Counted from the first letter of the stretch, positions 26,726 to 36,028 are shown. The stretch: DNA of 64,000 bases from Hyphomicrobiales bacterium (GCA_900471925.1 UCGV01000026.1:186001-250000), one strand, 5' to 3'. The notes: generated from the letters alone by a model not told the origin. Numbers and translations are program-made.

Positions 26726-28246
26726 ATGTCACAGAAAATCTCTGCCGACGTACTGATTTGCGGTGCCGGCGCCGCAGGATTGACGCTTGCGATCGAGCTT
26801 GCGCGACGCGCCATTCCCTTCCGCCTCATCGAGCAGATGCAGGAGCCTTTCCGGGGCTCGCGCGGCAAGGGCATCCAGCCGCGAACGCAGGAAATCTTCG
26901 AAGACCTCGGCGTCCTCGACAGGGTGGTGGCCGCAGGCGGCCTTTATCCGCCGCAATGCGAATATCGCGATGACGGCAGCGTCGCGGTCTCCGATGTGGT
27001 GGAAATTCGCCCTTCCACCCATGCAGAGCCCTACCAGATCCCCCTGCTCGTCCCGCAATTCCTGACCGAACGGGTGCTGCGCGAGCGCCTTTGCGAACTC
27101 GGCCATCAGGTCGAATATGGCGTGCAACTGATCGGCTTCGAACAGGACGAAACCGGTGTCACCGCCCGGATAACGGAAGCCGGTCAGGAAACCGTCGAAC
27201 GCTTCCACTTTCTCGTGGGCGCCGATGGCGGCAGAAGCTTTGTCCGCCAGACGTTGGAAATCGGCTTCCCCGGAAAGACGCTCGGTGTCAGGGCGCTCGT
27301 GGCCGACGTCGAACTCGAAGGCTTCTCACGCAATTTCTGGCATCGTTTCGGCGAAGGCGACATGAGCCGCCAGATCGCGATCTGCCCGCTCGAAGGCACC
27401 GATATGTTCCAGATCCAGGGACCGGTTGCGCTTGAGGGCGACGTCGATCTCAGTGCCGAGGGCCTCACCACCACAATCCGGGACAGAAGCGGGCGGCCCA
27501 ATGCCACCGTAACCTCGGTCTCCTGGGCCTCGGCATTCCACATGAACGCGCGGCTTGCGGACCGCTATCGCGTCGGCCGTGTCTTCCTCGCCGGCGACGC
27601 CGCCCACACACACCCGCCGACGGGCGGGCAAGGCCTCAATACCAGCGTGCAGGACGCCTATAATCTCGGCTGGAAACTCGCAGCCGTCCTGGCAGGTGCG
27701 CCGGACGCCCTTCTCGACAGCTATGAGGCGGAGCGCCGGCCGATCGCCGCACAGATGCTCGGCCTCGCAACCTCGCTTCTGGAAGCCGCCAAGGCCGGCT
27801 CCATGCGTCGCGGCCGCGAGGTCAATCAGCTCGATCTCGGCTATCCTACCTCCCCGCTCTCGATGGAAAACCCACCACGGCAAAATGGGGCACTCGCCGG
27901 CGACCGCGCGCCCGACGCGATCCTGCAAGGCGCCGCCGGCCAGCCGGTCCGGCTCTTCGATCTTATCAGGGGAGCGCACTGGACGCTGATCGGCCACGAG
28001 GTCGAAGCAGGCAGCGGCCCAGACCCCCGGCACAACCTGCATATGCACCGCACCGGCCCGCGCGGAGATCTCATCGATATCGGGGCCGAACTGAAGACTC
28101 ATTACGGCCTGTACTCAGGCGAATGGGTGCTGGTGCGCCCCGATGGCTATATCGGCGCCATCGTGGCGGCCGGCGCGCTGCAATCTCTCGAACCCTATTT
28201 CGCCGCGATCGGCTTGGAGATGAGGAGTGACGGCAATGGCCGCTAG
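26726..28246 (+). CDS. FAD-dependent aromatic monooxygenase (PheA/TfdB family)
   Basis: ATG at 26726 follows GGAG and gives 506 residues. The Rossmann motif (CGAGAAGLTLAIELARR), the GADGGRS motif and the FAD ribityl-binding segment (VFLAGDAAHTHPPTGGQG) are complete, and a thioredoxin-like C-terminal domain follows, as in phenol hydroxylase relatives. It uses FAD and NAD(P)H to hydroxylate an aromatic or polyketide-like substrate, or an antibiotic. The MarR gene upstream and operator suggest induction by its substrate. A small membrane-protein gene overlaps its 3' end. Confidence 0.88.
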   Translation: MSQKISADVLICGAGAAGLTLAIELARRAIPFRLIEQMQEPFRGSRGKGIQPRTQEIFEDLGVLDRVVAAGGLYPPQCEYRDDGSVAVSDVVEIRPSTHAEPYQIPLLVPQFLTERVLRERLCELGHQVEYGVQLIGFEQDETGVTARITEAGQETVERFHFLVGADGGRSFVRQTLEIGFPGKTLGVRALVADVELEGFSRNFWHRFGEGDMSRQIAICPLEGTDMFQIQGPVALEGDVDLSAEGLTTTIRDRSGRPNATVTSVSWASAFHMNARLADRYRVGRVFLAGDAAHTHPPTGGQGLNTSVQDAYNLGWKLAAVLAGAPDALLDSYEAERRPIAAQMLGLATSLLEAAKAGSMRRGREVNQLDLGYPTSPLSMENPPRQNGALAGDRAPDAILQGAAGQPVRLFDLIRGAHWTLIGHEVEAGSGPDPRHNLHMHRTGPRGDLIDIGAELKTHYGLYSGEWVLVRPDGYIGAIVAAGALQSLEPYFAAIGLEMRSDGNGR

Positions 28247-28736
28247 GATGAGCGTGCGCACATGGGCAACGCCGCTGACCATCGGCTCCTTCCTGCTGAT
28301 GGCCGGCACCGGCGTCCTGATGTTCTTCGAATGGGAGCGCGGCTTGATGACCGTTGCTCACCAGTGGTTTTCCTGGTTCTTCGTCATCGGCGCCATCGGC
28401 CACATCGTCGCCAATATCAGGCCGTTCCAGTCTCATCTGAAGGCGCGATGGGGCCGCTACAGCATTGCCCTCTTTACTCTCCTCCTTGCAGCCTCCTTCT
28501 TCAGCTGGGGCCAGATCACCGGGCCGCAACTGGAGCGGCCGATCGAACAGGCGCTGGTCGATGCGCCGCTATCGGCCCTTGCCGATGTCACCGGCCAGTC
28601 ACAGGCCGACCTGCTCGCGAAGCTGAGGCAGCAGGGCATCGAGGCGCAAGCCCATCAATCTCTAGGCGATCTCGCCCGCAGCCACGATGTCGATGAGAAC
28701 AGGGTGCTCGCCATCATCTTCGGCGTCGAAGGCTAG
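28236..28736 (+). CDS. DUF4405-like small membrane protein
   Basis: The frame overlaps the monooxygenase stop; possible starts are GTG 28227, ATG 28236 and ATG 28248. The N-terminal 90 residues hold three to four hydrophobic spans with histidines spaced as in small cytochrome-b-like proteins (TVAHQWFSWFFVIGAIGHIV). The C-terminal 70 residues are soluble and helical. DUF4405 proteins resemble haem-binding membrane subunits, but haem ligation here is inference. Overlap suggests cotranscription with the monooxygenase. Confidence 0.65.
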   Translation: MAARMSVRTWATPLTIGSFLLMAGTGVLMFFEWERGLMTVAHQWFSWFFVIGAIGHIVANIRPFQSHLKARWGRYSIALFTLLLAASFFSWGQITGPQLERPIEQALVDAPLSALADVTGQSQADLLAKLRQQGIEAQAHQSLGDLARSHDVDENRVLAIIFGVEG

Positions 28737-28809
28737 GCCCGCCGCCTACCGCTAATTGCCGACAGCCCCTCACCTGTGCGCTGGCCGTGAACTGTGGCAT
28801 AGTCCGGGA

Positions 28810-29775
28810 ATGGCGATGCATGTCTTGGCAGTCCATCGTGACACTGTCGGGGCGGAAAAGGCGGCGGGCGGTTCGCTTGGCTCGGCCTATTCCGTCGGCG
28901 TCTTCTGCTGGCTGCTTTCGGCCGGCATCTATATCGCCGCCAAATGGGTTTCGGCCGAAATGCCGCCCTGGGCGCTCTGCTTCTGGCGCGTGCTCATCGC
29001 CTGCGCCATCCTGCTGCCGATCGTGCGTCACCACTATTCCGAAATGCTGGCACTGGTTCGGGCGCGCTGGCTGGAACTGCTGATCATCGGCGGCATGGGC
29101 CTCGCCATCTGCCAGGGCCTGATCTTCATCGGCCTGCAACATGCCGATGCCACCACCGCCGGCATCATCATCGCGCTGATACCGATCATCACCATGATCC
29201 TCGCCCGCCTGATGCTTTCGGAGCCGATGGGCGGCTGGCAGGTGATCGGCTCGATCCTCGCCTTCCTCGGCATTCTCTTCATCATCGCCAAGGGCAGCCC
29301 AGGGGCACTGCTGCGCCTCGATCTCAACCCCGGCGAACTCTGGATCGTCGCCGGCGCATTCTGCTTCAGCCTCTACACAGTGCTGCTCCGCCGTGCGAAA
29401 TTCGACCTCAACCGCCTCGCCCTGCTCGTCCTCCTGCTCGGCGCCGCCGTGCTGGCAGCACTGCCCTTCTACCTCTACGAACTCGCCTCGGACGAACGCA
29501 CCACACTCAACACAAGCGGCCTCATTGCCCTTGCCTATGTCGCAATTCCCGGCGGCGCGCTGATGTACTACCTCTTCAACCGCAGCATCGAAGCCCTGGG
29601 CGCTGCCCGCGCCGGCGTGCTCCTCTATGTCCAGACGATCTTTATCGCGGTGCTAGCCTATTTCATCCTCGGCGAGCGGCTGCAGCCCTACCACCTCGAG
29701 GGCGCGGCCCTCATCATCGCCGGGCTGCTGCTGATTATTCTGCTGAAACCGAAGGAAAAGGCGGCCGGAGCCTGA
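28810..29775 (+). CDS. EamA/DMT family transporter
   Basis: ATG at 28810 gives about 321 residues with ten hydrophobic spans and two EamA repeats: the first around FCWLLSAGIYIAAKWVSAEM to about residue 145, the second from LWIVAGAFCFSLYTVLLRRA on. Such proteins export metabolites or amino acids across the inner membrane. Substrate is unknown. It ends four bases before the convergent tetR gene. Confidence 0.85.
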   Translation: MAMHVLAVHRDTVGAEKAAGGSLGSAYSVGVFCWLLSAGIYIAAKWVSAEMPPWALCFWRVLIACAILLPIVRHHYSEMLALVRARWLELLIIGGMGLAICQGLIFIGLQHADATTAGIIIALIPIITMILARLMLSEPMGGWQVIGSILAFLGILFIIAKGSPGALLRLDLNPGELWIVAGAFCFSLYTVLLRRAKFDLNRLALLVLLLGAAVLAALPFYLYELASDERTTLNTSGLIALAYVAIPGGALMYYLFNRSIEALGAARAGVLLYVQTIFIAVLAYFILGERLQPYHLEGAALIIAGLLLIILLKPKEKAAGA

Positions 29776-29779
29776 AGGC

Positions 29780-30400
29780 TCAGCCTCTCTCGCCCGCCCC
29801 ATAACGCAGCCCATCCACCAGCAGCGCAATCATCCGCCGCGTCACGGCCGGATCATCCCCCTGCCCGAGGTTCGAAAGCTGTGCACCGGCCCGCAAAAGC
29901 TCACTCGCCACCACGTCGCCGCGCGCCGCCCCCGCTGTCACCGCCCTGTCCAGCAGCCCCTGCAAGGCCGGGATCATCCGCTGGTCGAAGTAAGCGGGCA
30001 GCGCCTGATAGGCGGGATCACCGGAATGAAGAGCTGCGGCAAGGCCGCGCTTGGCCATGATGAAATCGGCAAATCGCTGCATCCAGCGTGATAGCGCCTC
30101 GCCCGGCTCGTATTCCGCCGCAAGCGCGGCCGCCGCATCGGCGCAGGCATCCACCTCGTTGCGCATCACCGCCTTGATGAGATCGGAGCGCTGCGGGAAG
30201 TGGCGATAGACCGTGCCGACACCGACCCCGGCCTTCTCGGCAATTTCGCGCACCGGCGCATCGACGCCAGATGTCGCAAACACATCAAGCGCGGCTTTCA
30301 GAAGCGAATCCAGGTTGCGCCGCGCGTCCGCGCGCACCGGCTTTTCATGGCCATTCTCAGCCGCACGCGCCTCGCCCGGGCTGTCAAACCCATCCGTCAC
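29780..30400 (-). CDS. TetR family transcriptional regulator
   Basis: GTG at 30400 follows AAGAGG with a 7-base gap and is preferred over upstream starts that run into the operator region. The 206-residue protein has the TetR helix-turn-helix (PVREIAEKAGVGVGTVYRHF) at about residues 45-65 and a helical ligand-binding domain after it. It is divergent from an aldo-keto reductase gene with inverted repeats between, so it probably represses both. Confidence 0.87.
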   Translation of the reverse strand: MTDGFDSPGEARAAENGHEKPVRADARRNLDSLLKAALDVFATSGVDAPVREIAEKAGVGVGTVYRHFPQRSDLIKAVMRNEVDACADAAAALAAEYEPGEALSRWMQRFADFIMAKRGLAAALHSGDPAYQALPAYFDQRMIPALQGLLDRAVTAGAARGDVVASELLRAGAQLSNLGQGDDPAVTRRMIALLVDGLRYGAGERG

Positions 30401-30418
30401 GATAACACCTCTTACAAA

Positions 30419-30455
30419 ACGGAACATTGCTCCGTATAAACGGAACCGCGTTCCG
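30419..30455. promoter_or_regulatory. Two candidate TetR operators in tandem
   Basis: ACGGA-N7-TCCGT (30419-30435) and CGGAAC-CGC-GTTCCG (30441-30455) are inverted repeats sharing the core ACGGAAC. They lie 19 bases upstream of tetR and about 115 bases upstream of the aldo-keto reductase start. Confidence 0.6.
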
Positions 30456-30571
30456 GATGCGCCCTTATACCCTGTCATCAGGGACTTTGCCAGCGGCAAA
30501 GCCCTGCAAACAGGGCTTTAGCAGATTCAAGGCCTGCCCGCGAGGCAGCGTCGATTCAGAAGGAAAAGAAG

Positions 30572-31603
30572 ATGCAATACCGTCCCCTTGGCCGCACCGG
30601 CATCAAGGTCAGCCCCTATTGCCTTGGCGCCATGATGTTCGGCGCCATCGGCAATGCCGACCACGACGACTCCATCCGCATCATCCACAAGGCACTCGAT
30701 ACCGGCATCAATTTCATCGACACCGCCGATATGTACAGCCACGGCGAATCCGAAGAGATCGTCGGCAAGGCGCTGAAGGGCCGGCGCGACAACGTCGTGC
30801 TCGCCACAAAATGCTTCATCCCGATGGGGCAGGATCCGAACCAGCAGGGCAGCTCGCGCCGCTGGATCTACCGCGCCGTCGAGGATTCGCTGCGCCGCCT
30901 GCAGACCGATCATATCGATCTCTTCCAGATGCACCGCCCGGCCCCCGATACCGATATCGAGGAAACGCTCTCGGCCCTGACCGACCTGATGCGCGAAGGA
31001 AAGATCCGCGCCATCGGCTCCTCCACCTTCCCCGTCTCGGATATCATCGAGGCGCAGTGGGTTTCCGAAAAGCGCGGCCTTGCCCGCTTCCGCACCGAGC
31101 AGCCGCCCTATTCGATCCTGCATCGCGGCATCGAGCGCGAAGTCCTGCCGGCTCTGGAACGTTACGGCATGGGCGCGCTGGTCTGGAGCCCGCTCGCCAT
31201 GGGCATGCTGACCGGCCGCTATCGCCGCAATGCCGCCCAGCCGGAAAGCGCCCGCGTTGCCTATTTCCCGAAGCAGATGTCGAATGAAAACAGCCTCGCC
31301 GCCGTCGAGCAGCTGATCCCGCTGGCCGAGAGTGCCGGCCTCTCGCTCACCCACATGGCGCTCGCCTTCGTCATAGCCCATCCCGGCGTCACCTCGGCCA
31401 TCCTCGGGCCGCGCACCATGGAACAGCTCGACGATCTCCTCGCTGGCGCGCAAGTACGCCTGAGCGACGAACTGCTCGACGCGATCGACGCCATCGTGCC
31501 ACCCGGTACTGAAACCGGGCCGCTGGAAGCCGACTACAAGACCCCGGCGATCCAGACCGCAAGCCTGCGCCGCCGCCCGCCCGCAGAACGCGCCGCCGGC
31601 TGA
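30572..31603 (+). CDS. Aldo/keto reductase
   Basis: The 343-residue protein starts MQYRPLGRTGIKVSPYCLGA after an AAGGA site. It has the AKR catalytic tetrad: Asp and Tyr in FIDTADMYSHGESEE, Lys in VVLATKCFIP and His in LFQMHRPAP. The barrel continues to SAILGPRTMEQLDD, which binds the NADPH phosphate. It reduces an aldehyde or ketone in the cytoplasm and is probably induced when the adjacent TetR protein binds its ligand. Confidence 0.88.
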   Translation: MQYRPLGRTGIKVSPYCLGAMMFGAIGNADHDDSIRIIHKALDTGINFIDTADMYSHGESEEIVGKALKGRRDNVVLATKCFIPMGQDPNQQGSSRRWIYRAVEDSLRRLQTDHIDLFQMHRPAPDTDIEETLSALTDLMREGKIRAIGSSTFPVSDIIEAQWVSEKRGLARFRTEQPPYSILHRGIEREVLPALERYGMGALVWSPLAMGMLTGRYRRNAAQPESARVAYFPKQMSNENSLAAVEQLIPLAESAGLSLTHMALAFVIAHPGVTSAILGPRTMEQLDDLLAGAQVRLSDELLDAIDAIVPPGTETGPLEADYKTPAIQTASLRRRPPAERAAG

Positions 31604-31609
31604 TCATCT

Positions 31610-31653
31610 CTCCACCGGCGCCGGCTCGCCTTTTCCGCGTCGCGCCGGTGGAG
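31610..31653. repeat. Long perfect hairpin after aldo-keto reductase gene
   Basis: CTCCACCGGCGC (31610-31621) pairs with GCGCCGGTGGAG (31642-31653), a perfect 12-bp stem with a 20-base loop. There is no T-run. It may end transcription or stabilise the mRNA 3' end. Confidence 0.6.
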
Positions 31654-31722
31654 CTCTCCCCTTTCCGTTGCAAATATCCGCCCCACATCGCTCTTGAAGA
31701 CATCCCACACAAGGGGCCTGAC

Positions 31723-32469
31723 ATGAGCGAAATCGGCCGTCTGCTCGGTTCCGGCAAGGAAGCCGAAGTCTATGAACATGGCACGCTGGCGCTGAAGCTC
31801 TATCGCCCCGGCCGCCCCAAGGCGCCGGCCTTCCGCGAGGCCGCCAATCTGGCGATTGCCGAAGCACTCGGCCTGCCCGTGCCGAAGATCCACGTCACCG
31901 GCGATTATCACGGGCGCTGGGGCCTGCTGATGGAGCGCGCGCCGGAAACCAGCCTTGCCGACGAGATGATGCCGGAACCGCTGCTCTCAGCCATCGAGCA
32001 GATGGCTGAGCTTCACCGGCGCCTGCACCACGAACCCGGCACCGGCCTTCCATCGCTGAAATCGAGGCTTTCAGCCCACATCCGCCGCGCCGAACACCTG
32101 CCCCACGTTTTGCGCGACCGGTTGCTCGCCGATCTCGCCCACCTGCCGGAGGGCGACCGCCTCTGCCATTTCGATTTCCACCCCTGGAACATTCTCGGCA
32201 CCACCGGCAATCTGATGGTCATCGACTGGCTGGACGCCTGCAGTGGCAACCCGGCTGCCGATGTCTGCCGCACCTACCTGCTCCTGCGCCGAGCCCTGCC
32301 ATCGATGGCCGAAGCCTATGTCGTCACCTACGCCAAGGTCAGCGAGATAACCCCAAAGAAAATCTTCGCCTGGCTGCCGGTCATCGCCGCCGCCCGTCTG
32401 GCCGAGGGCGTGCCGGAGGAAGAGGAGGAACTCTTGCATCTCTCGGCTTTGGCGCCGGCAAACGGATAA
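31723..32469 (+). CDS. Aminoglycoside-phosphotransferase-fold kinase
   Basis: ATG at 31723 gives 248 residues. The APH/choline-kinase fold is shown by LGSGKEAEVYEHG (glycine loop), LALKLYRP (ATP-binding lysine), LCHFDFHPWNIL (catalytic Asp and Asn) and MVIDWLDA (metal-binding Asp). Such proteins phosphorylate small molecules; most chromosomal members are not resistance enzymes and their substrate is unknown. It stands between the AKR and cyclase genes in the same direction but with its own spacing. Confidence 0.8.
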   Translation: MSEIGRLLGSGKEAEVYEHGTLALKLYRPGRPKAPAFREAANLAIAEALGLPVPKIHVTGDYHGRWGLLMERAPETSLADEMMPEPLLSAIEQMAELHRRLHHEPGTGLPSLKSRLSAHIRRAEHLPHVLRDRLLADLAHLPEGDRLCHFDFHPWNILGTTGNLMVIDWLDACSGNPAADVCRTYLLLRRALPSMAEAYVVTYAKVSEITPKKIFAWLPVIAAARLAEGVPEEEEELLHLSALAPANG

Positions 32470-32554
32470 AATAAACACCTCGCCTGCCCGCCCGCAGCGC
32501 TCTATTCTCCGTCGCGTCCGCCCCGAGCGACCCCTGATCTGATGAGGATGACCG

Positions 32555-33961
32555 ATGTCTGACGTAGCCAGCCGCGTTATGGCCATGCGCCAATATGTCG
32601 ATGACGGCATTGCCAGCGCGATGGCGCATCTGATCGAGAATGCCCCGGATTTCGCCCTGAACCGGGTCAATCCGCTGGCCTTTGCGCGGACAAACGGACT
32701 GAGCGAACAGGAGAGTGTCGCGGCCTTCCTGCATGCGACCCAGCTCGGGCTCTTCGAGCTCTCCTGGAATGTCGTCTGCGAAAGCTGCGGCGGCGTGCTC
32801 TATCAGGCGGAATCGCTGCAGGGCATCGACCAGCACCATTACAATTGCGCCTTCTGTTCGCTCGATTGCGAACCGATGCTCGACGAGACGGTGGAAATCA
32901 CCTTCACCGTCGCTCCGCGCATTCGCCACATTGCCGCCCACGATCCCGACAGTCTGTCGCTCTGGGATTATACGCGGCAGATCTACTGGTCATCCGGCAG
33001 CGATCTTCCCGAGGATCTGGCGCCTGCCGTCAGCGACACCGTCATCGACGCATTCGAGATCGCGCCCGGCGCCCGTATGGCCCGGCAGGTTCAGTTGAAC
33101 GAGGGCCTTGTCATCCTCTTCGATCCGGTAACGCACAGTTCGCGTTTCCTCGAAGTGACCGGCGAAGCCGATAACACCAGGCGCCTGCCGATCGAAATCG
33201 ATGATGCGCATCAGGCCGGCGAAACATTGCGCCTCGCCCCGGGCCTGCTGACGCTCGATATCGAAAACAGGACGAACCGGCGGATCATGCCGATCCTGTG
33301 GGTTGCCGGCGATGAGCTGAATGACATTCTCGCACGGCGCGTGCCGGTACTGACGGCCAAGCGGCTACTGACCCACCAGACCTTCCGCGATATCTACCGG
33401 ACCAACGTTCTCGACGTGAACCAGCGCTTCAGGATCACTAGCCTGACCTTCCTGTTCACCGACCTCAAAGGCTCGACCGAGCTCTACGACCAGATCGGCG
33501 ATCTCGCCGCCTTCGATCTGGTGCGCTCGCATTTCCAGCTCATGTATCAGGTCGTGTCGGGCCACGGCGGCGCGGTGGTCAAGACGATCGGCGATGCCAT
33601 CATGGCAACCTTTCCGACGCCCGCGCAGGGCGTTGCCGCCGCACTCGATATCCGCCGGGTGATCGACGAGCTCAACCGGCGCGACAGCCGCGACGACCTG
33701 TTCCTGAAAGTCGGCCTGCATAGCGGCCCCTGCCTTGCCGTGCTGATGAACGAGCGGCAGGATTATTTCGGCCAGACGGTCAATATCGCCTCACGTCTGC
33801 AGAACATCGCCACCTCAGATCTGATCCTTGCGACATCCGCCGTCATCGAGGACGAGGAAGCGCATGCGCTGATTGCCGAGCGCGGCCGCACCCTGCAGGC
33901 CACCACCGCCCTGCTGCGCGGCTTGAGCGGCGAGATCCCGGTCTACGGCATTCCTGCCTGA
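32555..33961 (+). CDS. Class III adenylate cyclase with N-terminal zinc-ribbon-like domain
   Basis: The 468-residue soluble protein has two parts. Residues 70-110 carry C75-x2-C78 and C98-x2-C101-x3-C105, a zinc-ribbon-like set, followed by a beta-rich domain like DUF5939. Residues 295-465 form a class III cyclase domain: LFTDLKGSTELYD (first metal Asp), KTIGDAIMATF (second Asp, with Lys suiting adenine) and YFGQTVNIASRLQ (transition-state Asn/Arg). It should make cAMP. There are no membrane spans, so input is cytosolic, perhaps metal or redox through the cysteines. Rhizobia carry many such cyclases. Confidence 0.85.
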   Translation: MSDVASRVMAMRQYVDDGIASAMAHLIENAPDFALNRVNPLAFARTNGLSEQESVAAFLHATQLGLFELSWNVVCESCGGVLYQAESLQGIDQHHYNCAFCSLDCEPMLDETVEITFTVAPRIRHIAAHDPDSLSLWDYTRQIYWSSGSDLPEDLAPAVSDTVIDAFEIAPGARMARQVQLNEGLVILFDPVTHSSRFLEVTGEADNTRRLPIEIDDAHQAGETLRLAPGLLTLDIENRTNRRIMPILWVAGDELNDILARRVPVLTAKRLLTHQTFRDIYRTNVLDVNQRFRITSLTFLFTDLKGSTELYDQIGDLAAFDLVRSHFQLMYQVVSGHGGAVVKTIGDAIMATFPTPAQGVAAALDIRRVIDELNRRDSRDDLFLKVGLHSGPCLAVLMNERQDYFGQTVNIASRLQNIATSDLILATSAVIEDEEAHALIAERGRTLQATTALLRGLSGEIPVYGIPA

Positions 33962-33993
33962 CGCACCCGGTGGCTCCAAAGCCGTCATAAACT

Positions 33994-34891
33994 CTAGCGA
34001 CCCGGCTGCTCCTTGCCGAGCTGCTTCAGCCTGTTGAGGAAATAGGCAAGCGTCGGCGAAGAATTCGACCTGTTGTAACCGACAGCGAGATCGATCTTCG
34101 GCGGCTCGCCTTTCAGCGGCCGGCTTGTCACCGACCAGGGAAGAAAGTTTTCCGCATAGGCGGGCAGCAGCGCGACACCCCGCGTCGAGGCGATCAGCGA
34201 CATGGCCATGGTGAGATTGTGGACACGATGCGCCGGCTCGATATTGAGACCGCTTGCGCTGAGATAATCCTCGATCGCGCGCTTCATCGGCCCGGCAATA
34301 TCGGAACCGCCGATGAAGGTTTCCTTGGCAAGTTCGCGCACATCGATCTGCTTCTCCAGGGCAAGGCGATGGTCGCTCGGCATCAGCACGACGAAATGCT
34401 CGGTCGCCACGGTGACATAATCGAGCTCTGGATGATTGGGCTCATGCCGCAAAAAAGGCGACATCGAGACGACCGCTGGAAAGACCATCCGCAAGCTCCG
34501 GCGAATTCTCGCTCGAGACCGTCATCTCGATATTGCGCAATTCGGGGCCTAGGAGCCGCGTCGTCTCCGTCAGCCAGTTGACCTCCTGCCCGCTCAGAAA
34601 GCCGACGGCAAAACCGGGTTTCACCGGCCGCGCCGCCCGCCTGGCCGCCTCGCGCCCTGCTTCCACCTGGGCGATGGCGAGCCGTGCATGATCGAGAAAT
34701 ACCTTGCCCGCCTCCGTCAGCTCCACGCCGCGGGCGCTGCGCATCAAGAGCGCCACGCCGATCTCCTGTTCGAGATCGCGGATCTGCCGGCTGAGCGAAG
34801 GCTGCGCCGTATGCAGCCGCCGTTCGGCCGCAACCGTCAGGCTGCCCTCTTCGGCGACGGCAATGAAATAGCGCAGATGTCGGAGTTCCAT
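33994..34891 (-). pseudogene. LysR family regulator interrupted by a one-base frameshift
   Basis: The N-terminal frame (34891 down to 34442) begins MELRHLRYFIAVAEEGSLTV and holds the LysR winged helix. It reads into a stop right after RLDVAFFAA. The C-terminal frame, from about 34460 down to 33994, continues the substrate-binding domain with FLRHEPNHPELDY. Removing one T from the six-T run (minus strand, 34451-34456) restores DVAFLRHEPNHPE and a full-length protein of about 298 residues. It is either a recent frameshift, a phase-variable tract or a sequencing error. The gene is divergent from SDR-SDR-GST, its probable target. Confidence 0.8.
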
Positions 34892-35277
34892 GAAGGCATC
34901 CCATACTTTTCAGGCATGGTACCACACTTACAAAGTCTTTTTCTTCCTCGCAAGCAGCGCCTAAATCATTGCTCAACGGAAGCGGACAACACCTTCGAAG
35001 AAGACTCCGGAGACGGAGAAAAAACCGAGGATCGCCCCGTAGAACAAGCAACGCCAGAGGATTATAGCCATGCCTGCAACAGCATACGCATCACAGCGAC
35101 CAATGCCTCGGCAGGCTCGATCGTCATCCCATCATCGCCAGAGAAGGGCATAGGCATGCCGCCAAAGGCATGACCCAAGCCTAGCCTCAGCCAACCTATC
35201 AACCCGAAACGAGCGCAACGCGGCCAAGGCCGCGAACCCTGACCTGCGCCCGAAATTCAAACACAAGGAACCAGACA
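34892..35277. other. Divergent intergenic region between lysR and SDR operon
   Basis: These 386 bases have no convincing gene. They include the perfect 8-bp palindrome TGGTACCA (34917-34924), close to the lysR start, and a GCGGCC-AA-GGCCGC hairpin (35220-35233) before the SDR operon. Promoters for both directions should lie here. Confidence 0.4.
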
Positions 35278-36018
35278 ATGACCAAGCTCAACGGAAAGAC
35301 CGCCCTCGTCACCGGCGCCTCGCGCGGCATCGGCGCCGGCATCGCAAAACGTCTTGCAGCTGACGGCGCCAGCGTCGCCATCACCTATACCAAGGGTGCG
35401 GACGCTGCCGCAGCTGTGGTGAAGGAGATCGAACAGGCCGGCGGCAAGGCCATCGCCATCCAGGCGGATGCCGCTGACGCCAAGGCCGCAGTGGCTGCGG
35501 TGGAAAAGACAGTCGCCGCCTTCGGCCGCCTCGATATCCTCGTCAACAATGCCGGCACGGCAATCCCGAAGCCTTTCGAGGAAACCACGCTCGAAGACAT
35601 GAACCGCGTCATCGACATCAACCTGCGCGGCGTCTTCGTCACCACCCAGGCGGCACTGAAGCACCTGCCGGATGGCGGGCGCATCATCACCATCGGCTCC
35701 AGTGTCGGCGAACGTGTGATGACACCCGGTCTCGTCGCCTACTCGGCCACCAAGGGTGCGGTGAAGATGTTCTCGCAGGGCCTCGCCCGTGAGGTCGGCC
35801 CGCGCGGCATCACCGTCAATACCGTCCAGCCGGGCCCGATCGACACCGATCTGAACCCCGCCGCCGGAGATTGGGCAACGCCGCAGATCGCCACCACCTC
35901 GCTGAAGCGCTACGGCCGTGTCGATGACATCGCCGCCATGGTCGCCTTCGTTGCCGGTCCTGAAGCGAGCTACATCACCGGTGCCAACCTGACCGTCGAT
36001 GGCGGCACCAATGCGTGA
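35278..36018 (+). CDS. Short-chain dehydrogenase/reductase (SDR), first of operon
   Basis: The ATG at 35278 follows AAGGA. The 246-residue classical SDR has TGASRGIGAG (NADP-binding), LVNNAGTA, catalytic Ser in TIGSSVGE, YSATK (Tyr-x3-Lys) and GPIDTDLNP. It is an NADPH-dependent ketone or aldehyde reductase similar to 3-oxoacyl-ACP reductases. The next gene starts 10 bases after its stop and is a second SDR, followed by a GST, so the three form one operon. Confidence 0.88.
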   Translation: MTKLNGKTALVTGASRGIGAGIAKRLAADGASVAITYTKGADAAAAVVKEIEQAGGKAIAIQADAADAKAAVAAVEKTVAAFGRLDILVNNAGTAIPKPFEETTLEDMNRVIDINLRGVFVTTQAALKHLPDGGRIITIGSSVGERVMTPGLVAYSATKGAVKMFSQGLAREVGPRGITVNTVQPGPIDTDLNPAAGDWATPQIATTSLKRYGRVDDIAAMVAFVAGPEASYITGANLTVDGGTNA

Positions 36019-36028
36019 GGATGGCACG

